From: Ophiobolus disseminans | Lineage: Eukaryota > Ascomycota > Dothideomycetes > Pleosporales > Phaeosphaeriaceae | Assembly (NCBI GenBank): GCA_010093685.1 | Contig: MU006217.1 | Location: forward strand, 768,911 to 832,910 | Direction: 5' to 3' | Length of the DNA: 64,000 nucleotides | In this document: in pieces, positions 11,919 to 23,748 of the stretch | Layout of the letters: the number at the start of each line of letters is the position of its first letter | How positions within the stretch are numbered: position 1 is the stretch's first letter | The notes under the pieces: generated by a model | The model's database searches: none | What the model was told of the DNA's origin: nothing | What the model saw: the letters and a program-made list of their open reading frames with translations, nothing else | Program-made: the position numbers and the translations under genes

Positions 11919-13139
11919 ATGTCTCTTGCCTCTGGGCCAGGCCGCGCGGGCATGTCCAGTATGCCCGACGAAATGCAGCTCTTCGTCGACAAGCACGTCC
12001 GCTACATCCAGAGCCTCGACACAGTGCGTACCGTCCCATAGCCGCGCAATCAATCAGCAACGGCATCCCGCGCTGACCCGCTGCAGCGCAAAGACGAGCT
12101 TGAGTACTGGCTCACCGAGCATCTGCGTCTAAATGGCCTTTATTGGGGATTGACTGCGCTGCACCTGCTGGGCCACCCGGAAGTCCTACCGCGCGGAGAA
12201 CTCCTCGAATTCGTCTTCTCGTGTCTGCACGAGGATGGCGGTTTCGGCGCCGCTCCGGGGCACGATGCTCATATGCTGTATACCGTTAGTGGTGTGCAGA
12301 TACTAGCGACCCTGGATGCGTTTGCCGAGCTCGATGAGCGCGTAAAGGACGGCCGGTTGAAGATCGGAAAGTGTATGTCTGATAGCAGTGCCTTGATCAA
12401 GCAACACGTGCTCATGTGCCGCAGTTATTGCAAATCTGCAGGATCCTGATACGGGGACGTTTGCAGGCGACGAGTGGGGAGAGCGAGACACACGCTTTTT
12501 ATATGGTGCACTCAACGCACTTTCGCTGATGGGATTGCTCCATCTCGTGGATGTCGAAAAGGCAGTGCAGCACGTCCACTCATGCGCGAACTTCGATGGC
12601 GGCTACGGCACGAGCCCTGGCGCTGAATCGCACTCTGGTCAGGTGTTTACGTGTGTCGGTGCACTGACCATCGCGGGGAGGCTTGATCTCGTCAATTCAG
12701 AGAAGCTGGGCGCCTGGCTAAGCGAGCGACAACTCAAGAATGGTGGCTTGAATGGTAGGCCTGAGAAGAAGGAGGACGTCTGTTACAGCTGGTGGGTGAT
12801 GAGTAGCATGGCCATGCTCGACAAGCTGCACTGGATCGATGGCGACAAGTTGACAAAGTTCATCCTGCAGTGTCAAGTACGTGCATAGCTCGAAGATGAC
12901 TTCCGTCGATGCTGACCTGTGCAGGACCCGGAAATGGGTGGTCTCGCTGATCGGCCTGGCGATATGGTGGATGTCTTTCACACCAATTTTGGCATCGCCG
13001 GGCTGAGCTTGTTGAAGTATCCCGGGTTGGAAGAGATTGATCCTGTATAGTATGATTTTCAACTTCGTCTTTTGTTCATCAGCTAACGTTGCACAGCTGC
13101 ATGCCGCGCTCTATCACGAAGAGATGCCTGGGCAAATGA
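11919..13139 (+). CDS. BET2: Geranylgeranyl transferase type II (Rab GGTase) beta subunit
   Basis: Model: join(11919..12023, 12087..12372, 12425..12876, 12925..13049, 13097..13139), 336 aa, normal for the family. The protein is built of alpha-alpha barrel repeats (LYWGLTALHLLG, DEWGERDTRFLYGALNAL, FDGGYGTSPGAESHSGQ). The zinc ligands are visible: Asp and Cys in KEDVCYSWW and His in VFHTNFGIAGL. Bet2 with Bet4 and the Rab escort protein attaches geranylgeranyl groups to the C-terminal cysteines of Rab GTPases, acting in the cytosol for membrane traffic. A tempting early stop (GTATAG at 13045-13050) is really the last intron's donor. Splicing 13050-13096, which has a perfect GCTAAC branch point, restores the conserved end IDPVYCMPR. 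Confidence 0.95.
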
Positions 13140-13853
13140 ACATGACTCCGAGCTAGTGATTTGGTACCTCACCTTGGTAGCAGGAAGTAAGAGCTTGCGT
13201 GCATTTAGCCTTGCGAGTGCCAAATTGAAGGTGCCAGAGGCCCAGATATTGACTACACCCTACAACTGTAATTATGTCAATAGTGAGTTGTGTAGCTTCT
13301 GACTATCACCTGCATCGATCGAGGTGTGGTGCAGTGTCAAGTGACCGCGGCTCCACTCTGCCTTCACTTGTTTCACCGGCATACCTCACCTGCACACTCA
13401 CATACTTTGCGTACAACTTCATACTTGCACTTGTCGCTTCCTAATCACTCACATTTTCATGCAGCAGACTTGCGATACACAGCTAGACAAAATAGCGTGC
13501 CTGCTTGTTTCGTCAAGCCGAGCCTTTCCCACGTGGGACGGCTTCTTCCTCAACCTGCGCAGGCTACACACCTGCTGTCAAGTTCACCTCCTGCTTTCTT
13601 CCTCTCCCACAACAGGAACGTACAGTCCCCTCCTGCTTCCGTCCCATCTACTCCCAAACAAGGGCAATGAAGCCACGGAAGTGACTGGCTGCACCATCTC
13701 TCTTATCTGCATGCCGTCCACCGCCACCTTTCCGCCTTCTTCACACTCAGTCCGCTCCTTTCGTGCTCTTTGCTCCAACGTTGCACTCACTGCAAGCACA
13801 GTGCTCTCACTACGTGTTGCCCATCCACACACGCTCCTTGCAGCCGTCCGACA
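13140..13853. other. Intergenic region between BET2 and zinc-finger gene
   Basis: These 714 bp contain the BET2 3' end and the promoter and leader of the next gene. The last 400 bp are pyrimidine-rich on the plus strand, as is common upstream of fungal start codons. No gene is supported. Confidence 0.55.
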
Positions 13854-15357
13854 ATGAGCGTCCCACTGCAGTGCTCCATCTGCCCCAAGAGGCCCAACTT
13901 CAGCGATGTCTCTCATTTGCTCACCCACATTGCCAGCAAAGGCCATTTATCCAACTACTACAAGGTCAAGGTCCGCTCGTCACATGAGGAGGCCTCTCGC
14001 CGAATCATCGAGACTTACGACCGCTGGTATGCTCAATGGGGCGTCGAGGAGCTCATGTCGGAGCGGATGAATCAGAAAGACAAGCGCCGCTCGCGAGCGA
14101 GACCAAACGGTATGGTTTTCACTCTGCGTGCCGTGCTTGAGAGCCTAGACCCTGACTAACGTTCACCTTGCCGCAGTCCGACCCACACCCGCTCCCAGAA
14201 TCGAAGCCCCTGCACCGCGCCCGGCGCGTCGCGTCGCCGTGGGTACCCTCCTCGACCCGCGTCTTTCTGAGCAGCAGCAGCACATCAAAGTCGAGCCAAT
14301 GGACACGCCCACACCCACGCCCCAGCCTGGTCCTGTCTTGCGCCACCGCACCTTCGCGCCCCATATGCAATACTGGGCGACCGAGTCGCAGGCAAGCTCT
14401 CGCAGTTACACCAACCCGGACTACGAGACCTCGAGTGAGTACTCAGAACCAAGCGAGCGGCGCCGATACCGGTATCCTGCAGCGGACTCATGTGCAATCG
14501 AGGACGACCCGCCTGAGATGGTGGCCGACCCAATGGCTGTTAGTGAGTCGACCAAACTTAAGGGAGTATACTGGCCAGGCATGGACATCTTCGACTCTGC
14601 TACGCCTGAGATGCGGCGCAAGAGGAACCAGAAGAAGGACAGTTCTGTCGTCGAGCAGCTGGAGCTCAACTCTAAGGACGTTCAAGCTACGGAACTCATT
14701 TTCACCCCTCAGGGTTCATTCAAGCGCCAGCGTCGAATCTCCAACATGGAGTACGACGATGAAGACGAAACTGAAGTCAAGAGCGAGAGCCCTCAACCTG
14801 CCAGGGGACGACCTGCGCTCGCTCGCCTGGACGTCAATACCCGTCGCACTCGCCAGATGACCCGTCCGTCGTTTCCATTCCCTTCTCGCAACCAGTACGA
14901 AGATCGAGGTCGCTCAATCTTTGACTACAATACTAACGATCGTGCTCCCAAGCGCAAACGTGGCGGATTCAGCATCTATCAAGATGACGAGGATGACGAG
15001 GCAACGTTCAGTCAACCGGCCAGCATGAATTACCTCACTTCTGGCTTTACCCTTCAGCCGTCTCCGTCTCCAGCACCAACATTCCCCTCATACAAGCCAC
15101 TTAATGAAGGTTTCCAGTATGAGAACAAGGAAAATATTCCACCCATGTTCCCGCAACAGGCCTACGGCAATTATCACAACCACCAGGGTACTGGCTACCA
15201 CCACCACCACACGTATGCATACGGCCTGGGCCAGGATCAGCGTGGCTTCCAGTACAACGACCACAACTATGTCGGCAACAACATGTACCAGCAGCAACAT
15301 CATGACGACGATGATCAGCGGACCATCACCGCCCCTCCCTCACCCGCTACGAGCTAG
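13854..15357 (+). CDS. Uncharacterised protein with one N-terminal C2H2/U1-like zinc finger
   Basis: Model: join(13854..14109, 14177..15357), 478 aa. The start ATG at 13854 begins MSVPLQCSICPKRPNFSD. A single finger of pattern C-x2-C-x14-H-x5-H spans residues about 7-31, followed by a basic helix (KDKRRSRARP). The remainder looks disordered: Pro-rich, then acidic patches (YDDEDETEV, QDDEDDEATF) with basic runs such as APKRKRGG that could be nuclear localisation signals, then a C-terminal region rich in Asn, His, Gln and Tyr with a run of four histidines. I do not recognise a named family. A nuclear nucleic-acid-binding role is plausible from the finger and basic motifs but is inference. The intron is 67 bp with a CTAAC branch point. 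Confidence 0.8.
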
Positions 15358-16151
15358 ACTCATGCTGGCCACGATCTTTAGCTCGCTATCTCTTTCCCCA
15401 CCATGACTGACCGGGTCTCAATGGATTCCCCAATACAAACACTTATCACGCGGCACCAACATGTCGCCTCAGATACCCAACTGACTGTCTTTCGCTTCCA
15501 CCCCTTTTGGTTTACCACTTCCTTTTCGAGAGCGACAACTTCACACCTTCGACTTCTTTTTCTGCGTCTGCTGTTCGGTGCGGCATGGTGTTATGCGACA
15601 TGATTTATGGTTGACGACATCCGATACGATCTAATATGGTTCCTCTCTGAAAAGCATCCTGTGGGATTGATGCGTGGATACTTATGTATGTTCGCCATTT
15701 CTATGAAGGGTCACTTCGGCCAATTAGTTCGCAAGCATGGCTTGCTGGGGGGCTGGTGGACCTTGTACAGTATCACTACTTTCGATTCATATCTTTTTAA
15801 TACAGGAGCTTCGGTAGAGATTGATGTCTTTGTGCGTGTCTGTGTCTACTTGATCATCTGGTTTATCCTGTGGTTTGCACCATAGCATGGCTTGTTCGCG
15901 CTGAACTCCGAATCTCTGAATCTCATTTATTACAGCAATGACGCTCAAACGTGCCTGCTTCCAATGGATATTGATCACGCAATAACACGTGCCCCCTCCC
16001 TTCGCAGCGTCTTCACCAACCTCCCACCACAATGCCCCCGGATATTCCTGTCTATAATGTCTTGTCGTTCCGCCTTGCGCAATTTTAACATGTTTAGAGC
16101 CTCTCTAAAATCTCTTTACCACTCCAGTCCCATAATAAACTCAAATCTCCA
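15358..16151. other. Convergent intergenic region
   Basis: These 794 bp lie between the zinc-finger gene and the FAR-17a-like gene, tail to tail. The sequence is more AT-rich than its flanks. A 92-codon hydrophobic frame at 15607-15885 is judged to be chance. Confidence 0.5.
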
Positions 16152-17258
16152 CTACTCCCACTTCCCTCCCTGCGCCATACTCTTTGCCCTCTTAACTTTC
16201 TCCAACTCCTCCACCGTCTCATACCCATTCACGTACGCATACGCCGCCCGCAGCGCCCCTCCCACAACCCACATGATACTGCCACTCAGCGCAAACAGCC
16301 CAATGCGCTGATACGTCGACAGTATGCCGAAAAGCGGGTACGGATAAAACCCATTATAGCTGTAGCAAATTTCAATCCACCACCAATACAAGAACGCAAT
16401 GGCGGTGGAGGTGAGCAGCGACCAGAGCGGGGCCTGCGGATTCATAGGCGAAGACGGCCAGGGCGGGGAGAGCAGCAGCGTGTCGATTGTTAGGAAGAGC
16501 GCGGGGAAGAAGTGGAATGTTAGGTCGTAGAGTAAAGGGGGCAGGGGGAGGTCAGCTGGGACGAGGAGGCCGGTGTCGATGAGGCGGAGACTCCAGTAGA
16601 GGAGGGATATTACGATTTCTATGGGGGCGGCGACGAGGGCGATGTAGTTCTTGATGGTGAAGCAGGTTGTGTTGTTGGTTATGTCGGCGAGGAGGCCGAA
16701 GGTGAAACAGGCGGTGCTGATGGTTATGCCCAGGATGGTAAGGAATTGGAGATGCCATCCGAAGGATTTGTTCTGGAGGTTGTTAGTAGTGCGAAGAATA
16801 CGGCGTCGGTCAGGAGAGAGATTGGTGTGCCTGAGGCAGAAACAGCCGCGAATGCGCACAACCTTGATCCTTCGGCGCCACTATCGACGTCAACGCCTCT
16901 GCCTCGACATTGTACATCTCTCATCTACACTCCTGTATCCTTTCCAAAACTCGTGTCTCTAGTGTTCTACTTACAAACTGATTTGGGTTGTCTGCCAAAC
17001 TTGAATGTGACGTCAGTCAATGCAGGTTTCTCTTGATCCGATCACCAGATCCCGAATTTGCATGTACCCACAATTTGAAGGAGTGGTAGAAGCTGATTAG
17101 ACCCGCTACCTATCTTCCATGTCAACGTTTCATTTTGGGTCCCAAGCTTGCACAAAACATACATGCAGCGCGCCGGAGAAACCTTTCGAAGGTGCATCGT
17201 ATCTTTGGAGCGGATGCCGCCGGCTCGTTTTGGGAGCAGCTGATTGAGCACTCATCAT
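16152..17258 (-). CDS. FAR-17a/AIG1-like integral membrane protein
   Basis: Model rebuilt as complement(join(16152..16772, 16975..16999, 17072..17109, 17163..17258)), 259 aa. The pieces join to an N-terminus containing RRHPLQRYDAPSKGF, then SFYHSFKFLADNPNQF, then NKSFGWHLQFLTILG. The body has about six hydrophobic helices and the family signature around DLTFHFFPALFL. Human AIG1 and ADTRP are Thr/His hydrolases of fatty-acid esters of hydroxy fatty acids. The Thr in FLTILG and the His in LTFHFFP are in the right places, but the activity in fungi is inferred only. Two exons are tiny (38 and 25 nt), and the 202-bp third intron is long for this window. From the large exon alone the first 53 residues would be missed. 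Confidence 0.85.
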
Positions 17259-18008
17259 AAACTTTTAGGGAAATGAAAGAGGGTTGTAAAAAAGATAGGC
17301 TTTAATTATACATAGACATTGACGAAAAGACTATCTGAAACAACATCTGAGATTTGGACGCTACAAGAAGTGACGTGCAGATTCGACATCCACTAGCACG
17401 TGGGTCCGCCGTAAGACACCGGAGGTCTTCGGAGAGTTTTGGCCTGTGCGCTGCGCATCTCAAAAGCAACGAGACCCTTCTCACAGACGTCACCCTGCAC
17501 CACTCAGAATCGCATCGTGACCCCACGTCAAGACATCGATATCCATCGGTGGAGATGTCTCGTATCATCTGACACCGACAGTCTGCGCTTCCTTTCGGCC
17601 CTGGCAATACTTCGGAAGTTCGTTCTCGGTCCGGCAACGAAACAGCGAATCAACGGCAGTCGTCTGGGAGAACTCCGGCATGCTTTATGCTGGTTTCTCG
17701 ATAGTCTAGTCCTGCAGCCAATTAAGTGACCTTTACGTTCTCCACAGGGGACCCCACGATGCCGCGGTATAGTTGGTATGGCACTCGTGCCGGGAAGACG
17801 GCAAGATTCTCCGTCAGGGGGTACTGGATGAGGAAGAGGGGAAAGTACATAAGAGTAGTCTTGCCTCTAGATGGATCCGAAATGAATGATACCCTTTTTT
17901 CCTTGATTTGGAGGCCTACCGTGGTTCTGTCGTTGCGCGTTGAATACGGGAAACCTAAACCTGCGCCTTATTCCCACTTGCGGTGGTTATTCCCATAGAG
18001 CTTCAATC
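17259..18008. promoter_or_regulatory. Divergent promoter between FAR-17a-like gene and GH3 beta-glucosidase
   Basis: These 750 bp separate the two starts. AGGGG-type stress-element cores occur near 17747, 17817 and 17836, and loose CreA-like hexamers (CCGGAG, GTGGAG) occur farther up. These words are short enough to be chance. No gene is supported. Confidence 0.4.
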
Positions 18009-20622
18009 ATGAGCGTAAAAGTCGATACCATCCTTCAGTCTCTGACATTAGAGGAGAAGATCTCCCTTCTCGCAGGCAAGGACTTTTGGGAGACTGTTCC
18101 GGTAAAAGAGAAGGGCGTACCTTCTATCAAGGTATTTGATGAGATATATGCCCTCGATTGACAAACTGTGTTAACGTCAGGTAGACGAGCGATGGACCAA
18201 ATGGAGCTCGAGGCGAGACGTTCACAGGAGGGACAAGAGCAGCTTGCTTTCCGGCCGCTGTGTGTTCAGCTGCATCATGGAGCCCAGAGTTCGCCCATAA
18301 GATAGGGAATGCGTTGGCAGAAGAGACAAGAACGAAGAGCGCGAGGGTGCTGTAAGCTGTTTCCAAAGGACTTCGACTGCCCTGTGCTGATCATGCTCTA
18401 GTCTAGCTCCAACAATGTGCAACCATCGTCATCCACTTGGTGGACGCAACTTCGAATCATTCTCCGAGGATCCACTTCTAGCAGGCAAAATGGCAGCCAA
18501 CGTCGTTAAGGGAGTCCAGGGACAAGGCATCGCAGCCACTATCAAGCACTTCACGGCAAACGAGCAGGAGACAGACCGCTTAACCGTGGACGAGATTGTG
18601 TCGGAGCGCGCCCTGAGAGAAATATATATGAAACCTTTTGAGATCACCGTCAAAGAGGCGAATCCTTGGGGTGTGATGACGGCTTATAACAAGGTCAATG
18701 GAACTCACGCTGACTCACATCAATTCCTTCTCAAGCAGGTGCTGCGCGGTGAGTGGGGCTGGAAGGGCCTGGTTATGTCAGACTGGGGCGGCACTAACTC
18801 TACTGCTGATGCTCTGAATGCCGGATTGGATTTGGAGATGCCCGGTCCAACAAAATTCAGGACCATTGAAGCTGTTGTTGAGGCCGTTAAAAAGGGCGAG
18901 GTCACAGAGCAAACCATCACGGAACGAGCAAAGAACGTCCTGCAACTCATCGAGAAGGTTGGTGGATTTGCAAACCCGGAAATACCGCCCGAGAAGTCGA
19001 TCGTCAATCCGGCACATTGCAAGCTCATCCGGGATGTTGCGGGCCAGGGCATCACTCTGCTCAAGAATGATAACAACATTCTTCCTTTGAGAGAAGACGA
19101 TGTCAAAGGCAAGACGATTGGTCTGTTCGGTTTGGCAAAGGAAGCATTGATCCATGGTGGAGGCAGCGCATCTCTCAACGCTCATTACCGTATCACTCCC
19201 GAGGAAGGATTGAAAGCAGCATATGGAGACAGTGTCACTTTCAAATACGCCAAGGGCGCACACACATACCGTCTCCTTCCTCCACTATCGGACCACTGCA
19301 CCGATCTGCAGGGAAACGATGGATGGACAATGCAACAATTCTACCCTGTGAATCTTAACAAGCCCGTCAAAACGACTCACAAAATCAAAGGATCGATTTT
19401 CAGCCCTCTTCTCGACAATGAAGCAAAAGATAGAGCTGTCAAGCTTTCCGCTACATTCGTACCGTCAGAGACTGGCTCCCACTATTTCGGCTGCTCGGGT
19501 CTAGGACCAACGTCGATCACCGTCAATGGTGGGCTTATCTTTGAGCAGAGGAACAACTCGCCAGACCCAATGGGATTCCTGCTAGGCGGTAATCCGGAGA
19601 AGGAATTCACTGTGTCGTTCAAAGCAGGCGAGTCTTACAAGATCGAGATCTTCTCTAAGCCGCCAGCTGGGAGCAGTAGCTGGGGCATACTAGAAGGACT
19701 ACCTGCATTCAGGATGGGGTTCATGAATGCCACTGAGCATGACCTGGACTTGCTGACCGAAGCCCGCGACCTTGCTAACGAAGCGGACATTGCCATCGTG
19801 TTCACTGGCCACACTCCTGCGTGGGAAACCGAAGGTCAAGACCAGCAGACCTTCAATCTCCCTCGCGATGGCAGCCAAGATAAGCTTGTTTCAACAGTAG
19901 CATCAATCAACAAGAAGACCATCGTCGTGAACAGCACCGGCGTAGCCATCGCCATGCCCTGGCTCTCCAACGTCTCCGCGCTCATACAAGCCTGGTTCCC
20001 CGGTCAAGAAGCCGGCAACGCAATAGCGGACATCATCTCCGGAGCCGTGAACCCCTCAGGCCGCCTGCCCATATCCTGGCCAAAGCGCATCGAAGACGCA
20101 CCTGCGTATGGCAATTTCCCCGGCGAAGTCAAAGACGGTCAACGAATCGTTCGCTACGAAGAGGGCGTCTTCGTCGGGTACAGACACTACGACCGCGTCT
20201 CAAAAGACACACTATACTTCCCATTCGGCTTCGGGCTATCGTACACAACATTCTCCCTTTTCAGCGGGCACGTCGCCCAGCCCTCGGCGTCTAGTTTCAA
20301 AGCCACCATCGCCGCAAAGAATACCGGTAAGATAGCCGGCAGCACAGTCGTCCAGCTATACGTTGGCAGGAAACATCAAGCACAAGAGCATCCGATCAAG
20401 ACGCTCGCAGCGTTCAAGAAAGTGTTTGTGCAGCCTGGAGATCAGAAGAGCGTCGAGTTGTGCTTTGAGTTGAAGGATTTTGCGTACTTTGATGAGGGGG
20501 AGAAGAAGTGGAAGGTCGATAGGGGAGAGTATGATTTCTCGTTTGGGCAGTCGGTGGCGCATGTGGAGAGTGTGGTTACGCTTGGTGTGGAGGGGACGAG
20601 GGATTTGTGGGGGAAGCTTTGA
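18009..20622 (+). CDS. Glycoside hydrolase family 3 beta-glucosidase with PA14 insert, no signal peptide
   Basis: Model: join(18009..18131, 18185..18351, 18402..20622), 836 aa. The N-terminus MSVKVDTILQSLTLEEKISL lacks a secretion signal, so the enzyme is probably intracellular. The (alpha/beta)8 domain carries SDGPNGARG, NHRHPLGGRNFESFSEDP, KHFTANEQE and the nucleophile Asp in VMSDWGG (about residue 223). A PA14-type beta domain (about 390-560) is inserted in the second domain, followed by PSGRLPISWP and a fibronectin-III-like tail beginning near GFGLSYTTF. This layout matches Kluyveromyces BglI-type enzymes acting on glucosides and oligosaccharides. Without splicing the gene looks broken: the frame stops at 18161 and shifts at 18184. 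The two introns (53 and 50 bp) fully restore the conserved N-terminal domain. Confidence 0.93.
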
Positions 20623-21053
20623 GTGCTGCGTTAGCTGTATGAAGTGTTCGTTTACTATAGCAAAAGAGAAATGCTGTATGTGCTCGTTGAAATGGAGTTG
20701 TTTTCCTTGATTCAACAGTGTATTCTTTTGAGCCGTCATACCCACTATGTATGTACGTCTTGACCTCTAAGTCCCCTTGCCGATCCCATCCCAGTGCCGG
20801 CCGACCAAGCTAAAGCTCATTTTGCACTTCTTGTAGTCTAAGGATTCCACCTATTTGTCGATTCGTTAGTACACTTGTACAAATTGTAGACTTTATATCT
20901 GGAGACGCGTACATACTTAGCCAGCAATTCGAAATGCTTAGACAAGCCTCCATACCCCATGTGTACCACCATGTTCCTCTTGATCTCCGGAATTTGTCAC
21001 AACATACACTAAACGCCTCCATAAATGTTTTCCAATGCCCAACCGATCCCACC
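20623..21053. other. Convergent intergenic region (GH3 / ILM1)
   Basis: These 431 bp lie between two facing stop codons. They are AT-rich toward the middle and show no supported gene. Confidence 0.6.
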
Positions 21054-21632
21054 CTAAAGCCTCGCCGCCTCCGCATTCCTCTTCGCCACAACCTTATTAA
21101 CCTTCTCCCTCCTCTCATCCCTCAGCGTAACATAGACCCAAAACCACGCCGCCATCTCCAAAAAGCCCCACGTAAACACAATGCTATTGTTCAGCGTATT
21201 GCCATCGCTCATCAAGTACTCCGCACTCCGTGGCGCCATGAGACCCCCCTCCTTGAACGTGTATGTGTAGCCCGTGAGCACGAAGAGGAAGAGTAGCCGC
21301 ACCGGGGCTTGCGCGCCCCAGTACTCGTCGCTGAGCTCTTCGTTCATGGATACGGCGGTCAGGTCTGAGAGGCCAAGGAAGGCGAAGAGGATGGCGAGGA
21401 AGGAGAGGGAGGCGGAGGGGGTTTGGAATTCTCGGGGCGTGGGCTAGGCTACTTAGATACTGTTTTGCTTGAGAAAATAGGATACAGGACGTACTAGTTG
21501 CATCGATTGTCCGAGGAGTAGGACGACGCCTTGGTTTGCGATTTTCTGGGGATTCTTGAGGAGCAGTGCGGCGAGGGTGATGTGGAAGAGCGAGATACTG
21601 CGGATCATCACAGCAGCGGAGATTATCGCCAT
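21054..21632 (-). CDS. ILM1: ILM1-family membrane protein (increased loss of mitochondrial DNA)
   Basis: Model: complement(join(21054..21443, 21495..21632)), 175 aa. It starts MAIISAAVMIRSISLFHIT and has four hydrophobic segments (about residues 5-25, 55-75, 92-108 and 133-152) and a basic C-terminal tail. The motif LSDLTAVS and the stretch APVRLLFLFVLTGYTY fit the fungal Ilm1 family. Yeast Ilm1 is an endoplasmic-reticulum membrane protein whose loss destabilises mitochondrial DNA; the mechanism is unknown. The 51-bp intron (21444-21494) has a GTACGT donor and no obvious branch consensus. The start lies only 192 bp from that of the divergent dipeptidase. Confidence 0.85.
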
Positions 21633-21824
21633 GGCTGCAGCGTTGAATGTGTGGTCGAGAGTTGAGTTTCGTTAATTGAGGCGTGGGTGGAGAGGAACGG
21701 CTCGCGTCTCGGATGGAGAGCTTCTAAACTCCGAAGCTTAACAACGCCAAGACGTAGATACCTCCGTGACATTCGCCCTCAAAGATACAGGCGTTTACAA
21801 CACTCGAACCGATTTCGCGATAGC
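21633..21824. promoter_or_regulatory. Compact divergent promoter, ILM1 / dipeptidase
   Basis: Only 192 bp separate the two start codons, so both promoters and both leaders must share this stretch. I see no canonical TATA box. Confidence 0.55.
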
Positions 21825-23320
21825 ATGGAGAAAGACAGTCTTCTCCCAGTTGATGCGAAACAAGATGCTCCTCCTCAGCGAAGGGAACGACGCTGGCGAT
21901 TGTTTGCCTTGAACGGTCGCGGCCGGTTCTTCGCGGCCTTCCTTATCGTGTCTTGTCTCTGGATCGTGCGTAATAAGTACCGTATTACATATAGTGTATG
22001 CAGATGGCCTCTCGACGAGCATGAGCGAGCAGCTCAAATATTGACGGATAGTCCACTCATTGGTTAGTAGTGTGGATAGCTTTGTTTTGCAGTATGCTGA
22101 TGACATCAAGATGGCCATAACGATTTGATGATCTTCATGCGCAGTAGATACAAGAACCACATCTACGACAATGAGTTCCAAGAGCAGTTTGAAAATGGTG
22201 GGCTTCCGCAACATGTCGACATTCCGCGATTGGAGAAGGGGATGCAAGGTGGAGCCTTTTGGAGTGCTTTTTGGCCATGCCCGATGGGTGACAACTTGAC
22301 TGACTTTTCCGATGAGCGATATTCTAGCAGTAAGTGTACCTACACTCCAGATACGTGGACGTTCTGCTGACCAATACAGTTGTCAAAGGGACGCTTGGTC
22401 AACTAGATCTATTTCATCGTTTGGGCCAGCAATACCCAAAGTACTTTACGCCCTCCAGAACCAGCGCAGAAGCTATCAAAGCGTTTGAAGAGGGGCGTCT
22501 CATCTCGCCAACAGCAATTGAAGGCCTACATCAGATCGGAAATTCCATCTCGACACTGCGCTTGTACCACCAACTAGGTGTTCGATATGCTACGCTCACA
22601 TGGAACTGCCACAACAAGTACGCCGATGCAGCTCTCGAGACTGCTGCTAACTTCAAAACCACCATCGCAAAGCCATACTGGCACGGCCTCAGCCCAGCAG
22701 GCCGTGGCCTCATCAAGGAGATGAACCGGCTGGGTATGCTTGTCGATCTTTCGCACGTTAGTCAAGACACGATGCGAGATGTGTTGGTTGGCAAGGGCGA
22801 TGGCAACTGGAACGGGAGTCTTGCTCCTCCAATCTTCAGCCATAGTTCCGCGTACTCTGTATGCCCGCACCCACGCAACGTACCCGACGATATCCTTCAA
22901 CTCGTCAAGCAGCGCAACTCCGTCGTCATGGTGAACTTCAGCCCTGGCTTCATATCCTGCAAGCCTGGAAAAACACCTTCTGATTTACCCCAAGACGTCC
23001 CTGCGAACGCTACTCTGAACCAGGTCGTCAGGCACATCAAGCACATTGGCGAACTTATCGGGTATGACCATGTTGGAATTGGTACCGATTACGACGGCAT
23101 CGAGACCACTCCAAAGGGCCTAGAAGATGTATCCAAGTTCCCGAGATTGATCGCGGAGCTACTAAGGCAGGGCGTTAGTGATGAGGATGCCGCGAAGATC
23201 GCGGGTGGCAATGTTCTGAGGGTTTGGGCAGAGGCTGATAGGGTTGCGGAGGAGTTACAGAAGACGATGCGACCGTTGGAAGATGATCTTGAGAACGGCT
23301 GGGCTGTTGAAGAGGTCTGA
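21825..23320 (+). CDS. Membrane dipeptidase (peptidase family M19, renal-dipeptidase type)
   Basis: Model: join(21825..22062, 22111..22329, 22380..23320), 465 aa. A short basic cytosolic N-terminus is followed by one transmembrane helix (FFAAFLIVSCLWIV, about residues 35-50), giving a type II membrane protein with an outside or lumenal catalytic domain. The binuclear zinc site is visible: HND (His82/Asp84), His in LVDLSHVS, and His in FSHSSAYSVCPHPRNV. GIGTDYDGIE is the conserved C-terminal substrate-site loop. Members cleave dipeptides and some beta-lactams or D-amino-acid dipeptides; the substrate here is unknown. Intron 1 splits the codon just before the GHND motif. Confidence 0.92.
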
Positions 23321-23748
23321 GTATGTTTCAAATTACAATCGAAGTGCATATCATAACAACCTTGCTGATTTCATATGCTAGTATGGTCATGGTGTAAGCT
23401 AGAGGCAAAAATTTCGTGCTACATGTTCTGACTTCCATCGTCGATGTGGCGGAGTACACAAGGCTGGGCTTCAGCCTGAGCATCCTGAGATCACACCACC
23501 TACTTGGCTCGACGCTTGGCAACCAGCTTGCCTTGCAACTCCACATGCATCCTTACATAATGTGACCGGAAAGACTGACTACATAAGTCGACCTGATTTT
23601 CGACTTTTCTATCGTGGCCACATATCCTGTTCTTTCTGTTGACAGTACGTCATCACGCCTCCGTGTACCGGCAGCCTCGACCATTCGTACGACCTCAGCC
23701 ACAATTTCACTTTGAACCTTCTCCTCATCTGACCTAGTCCCAAACAAC
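23321..23748. other. Intergenic region, dipeptidase to LDH
   Basis: These 428 bp hold the dipeptidase 3' end and the LDH promoter. The last 60 bp are CT-rich. No gene is seen. Confidence 0.55.

Noticed and set aside
13045..13050. Early stop GTATAG at the end of BET2
   Set aside because: A 47-bp intron starting at 13050 restores the conserved VYCMP ending.
15607..15885. 92-codon hydrophobic frame between convergent genes
   Set aside because: No family resemblance, located where 3' untranslated regions are expected, and length within chance.
18132..18414. GH3 gene looks broken by a stop and a frameshift near its 5' end
   Set aside because: Two introns (18132-18184 and 18352-18401) with good sites restore a continuous, conserved N-terminal domain.
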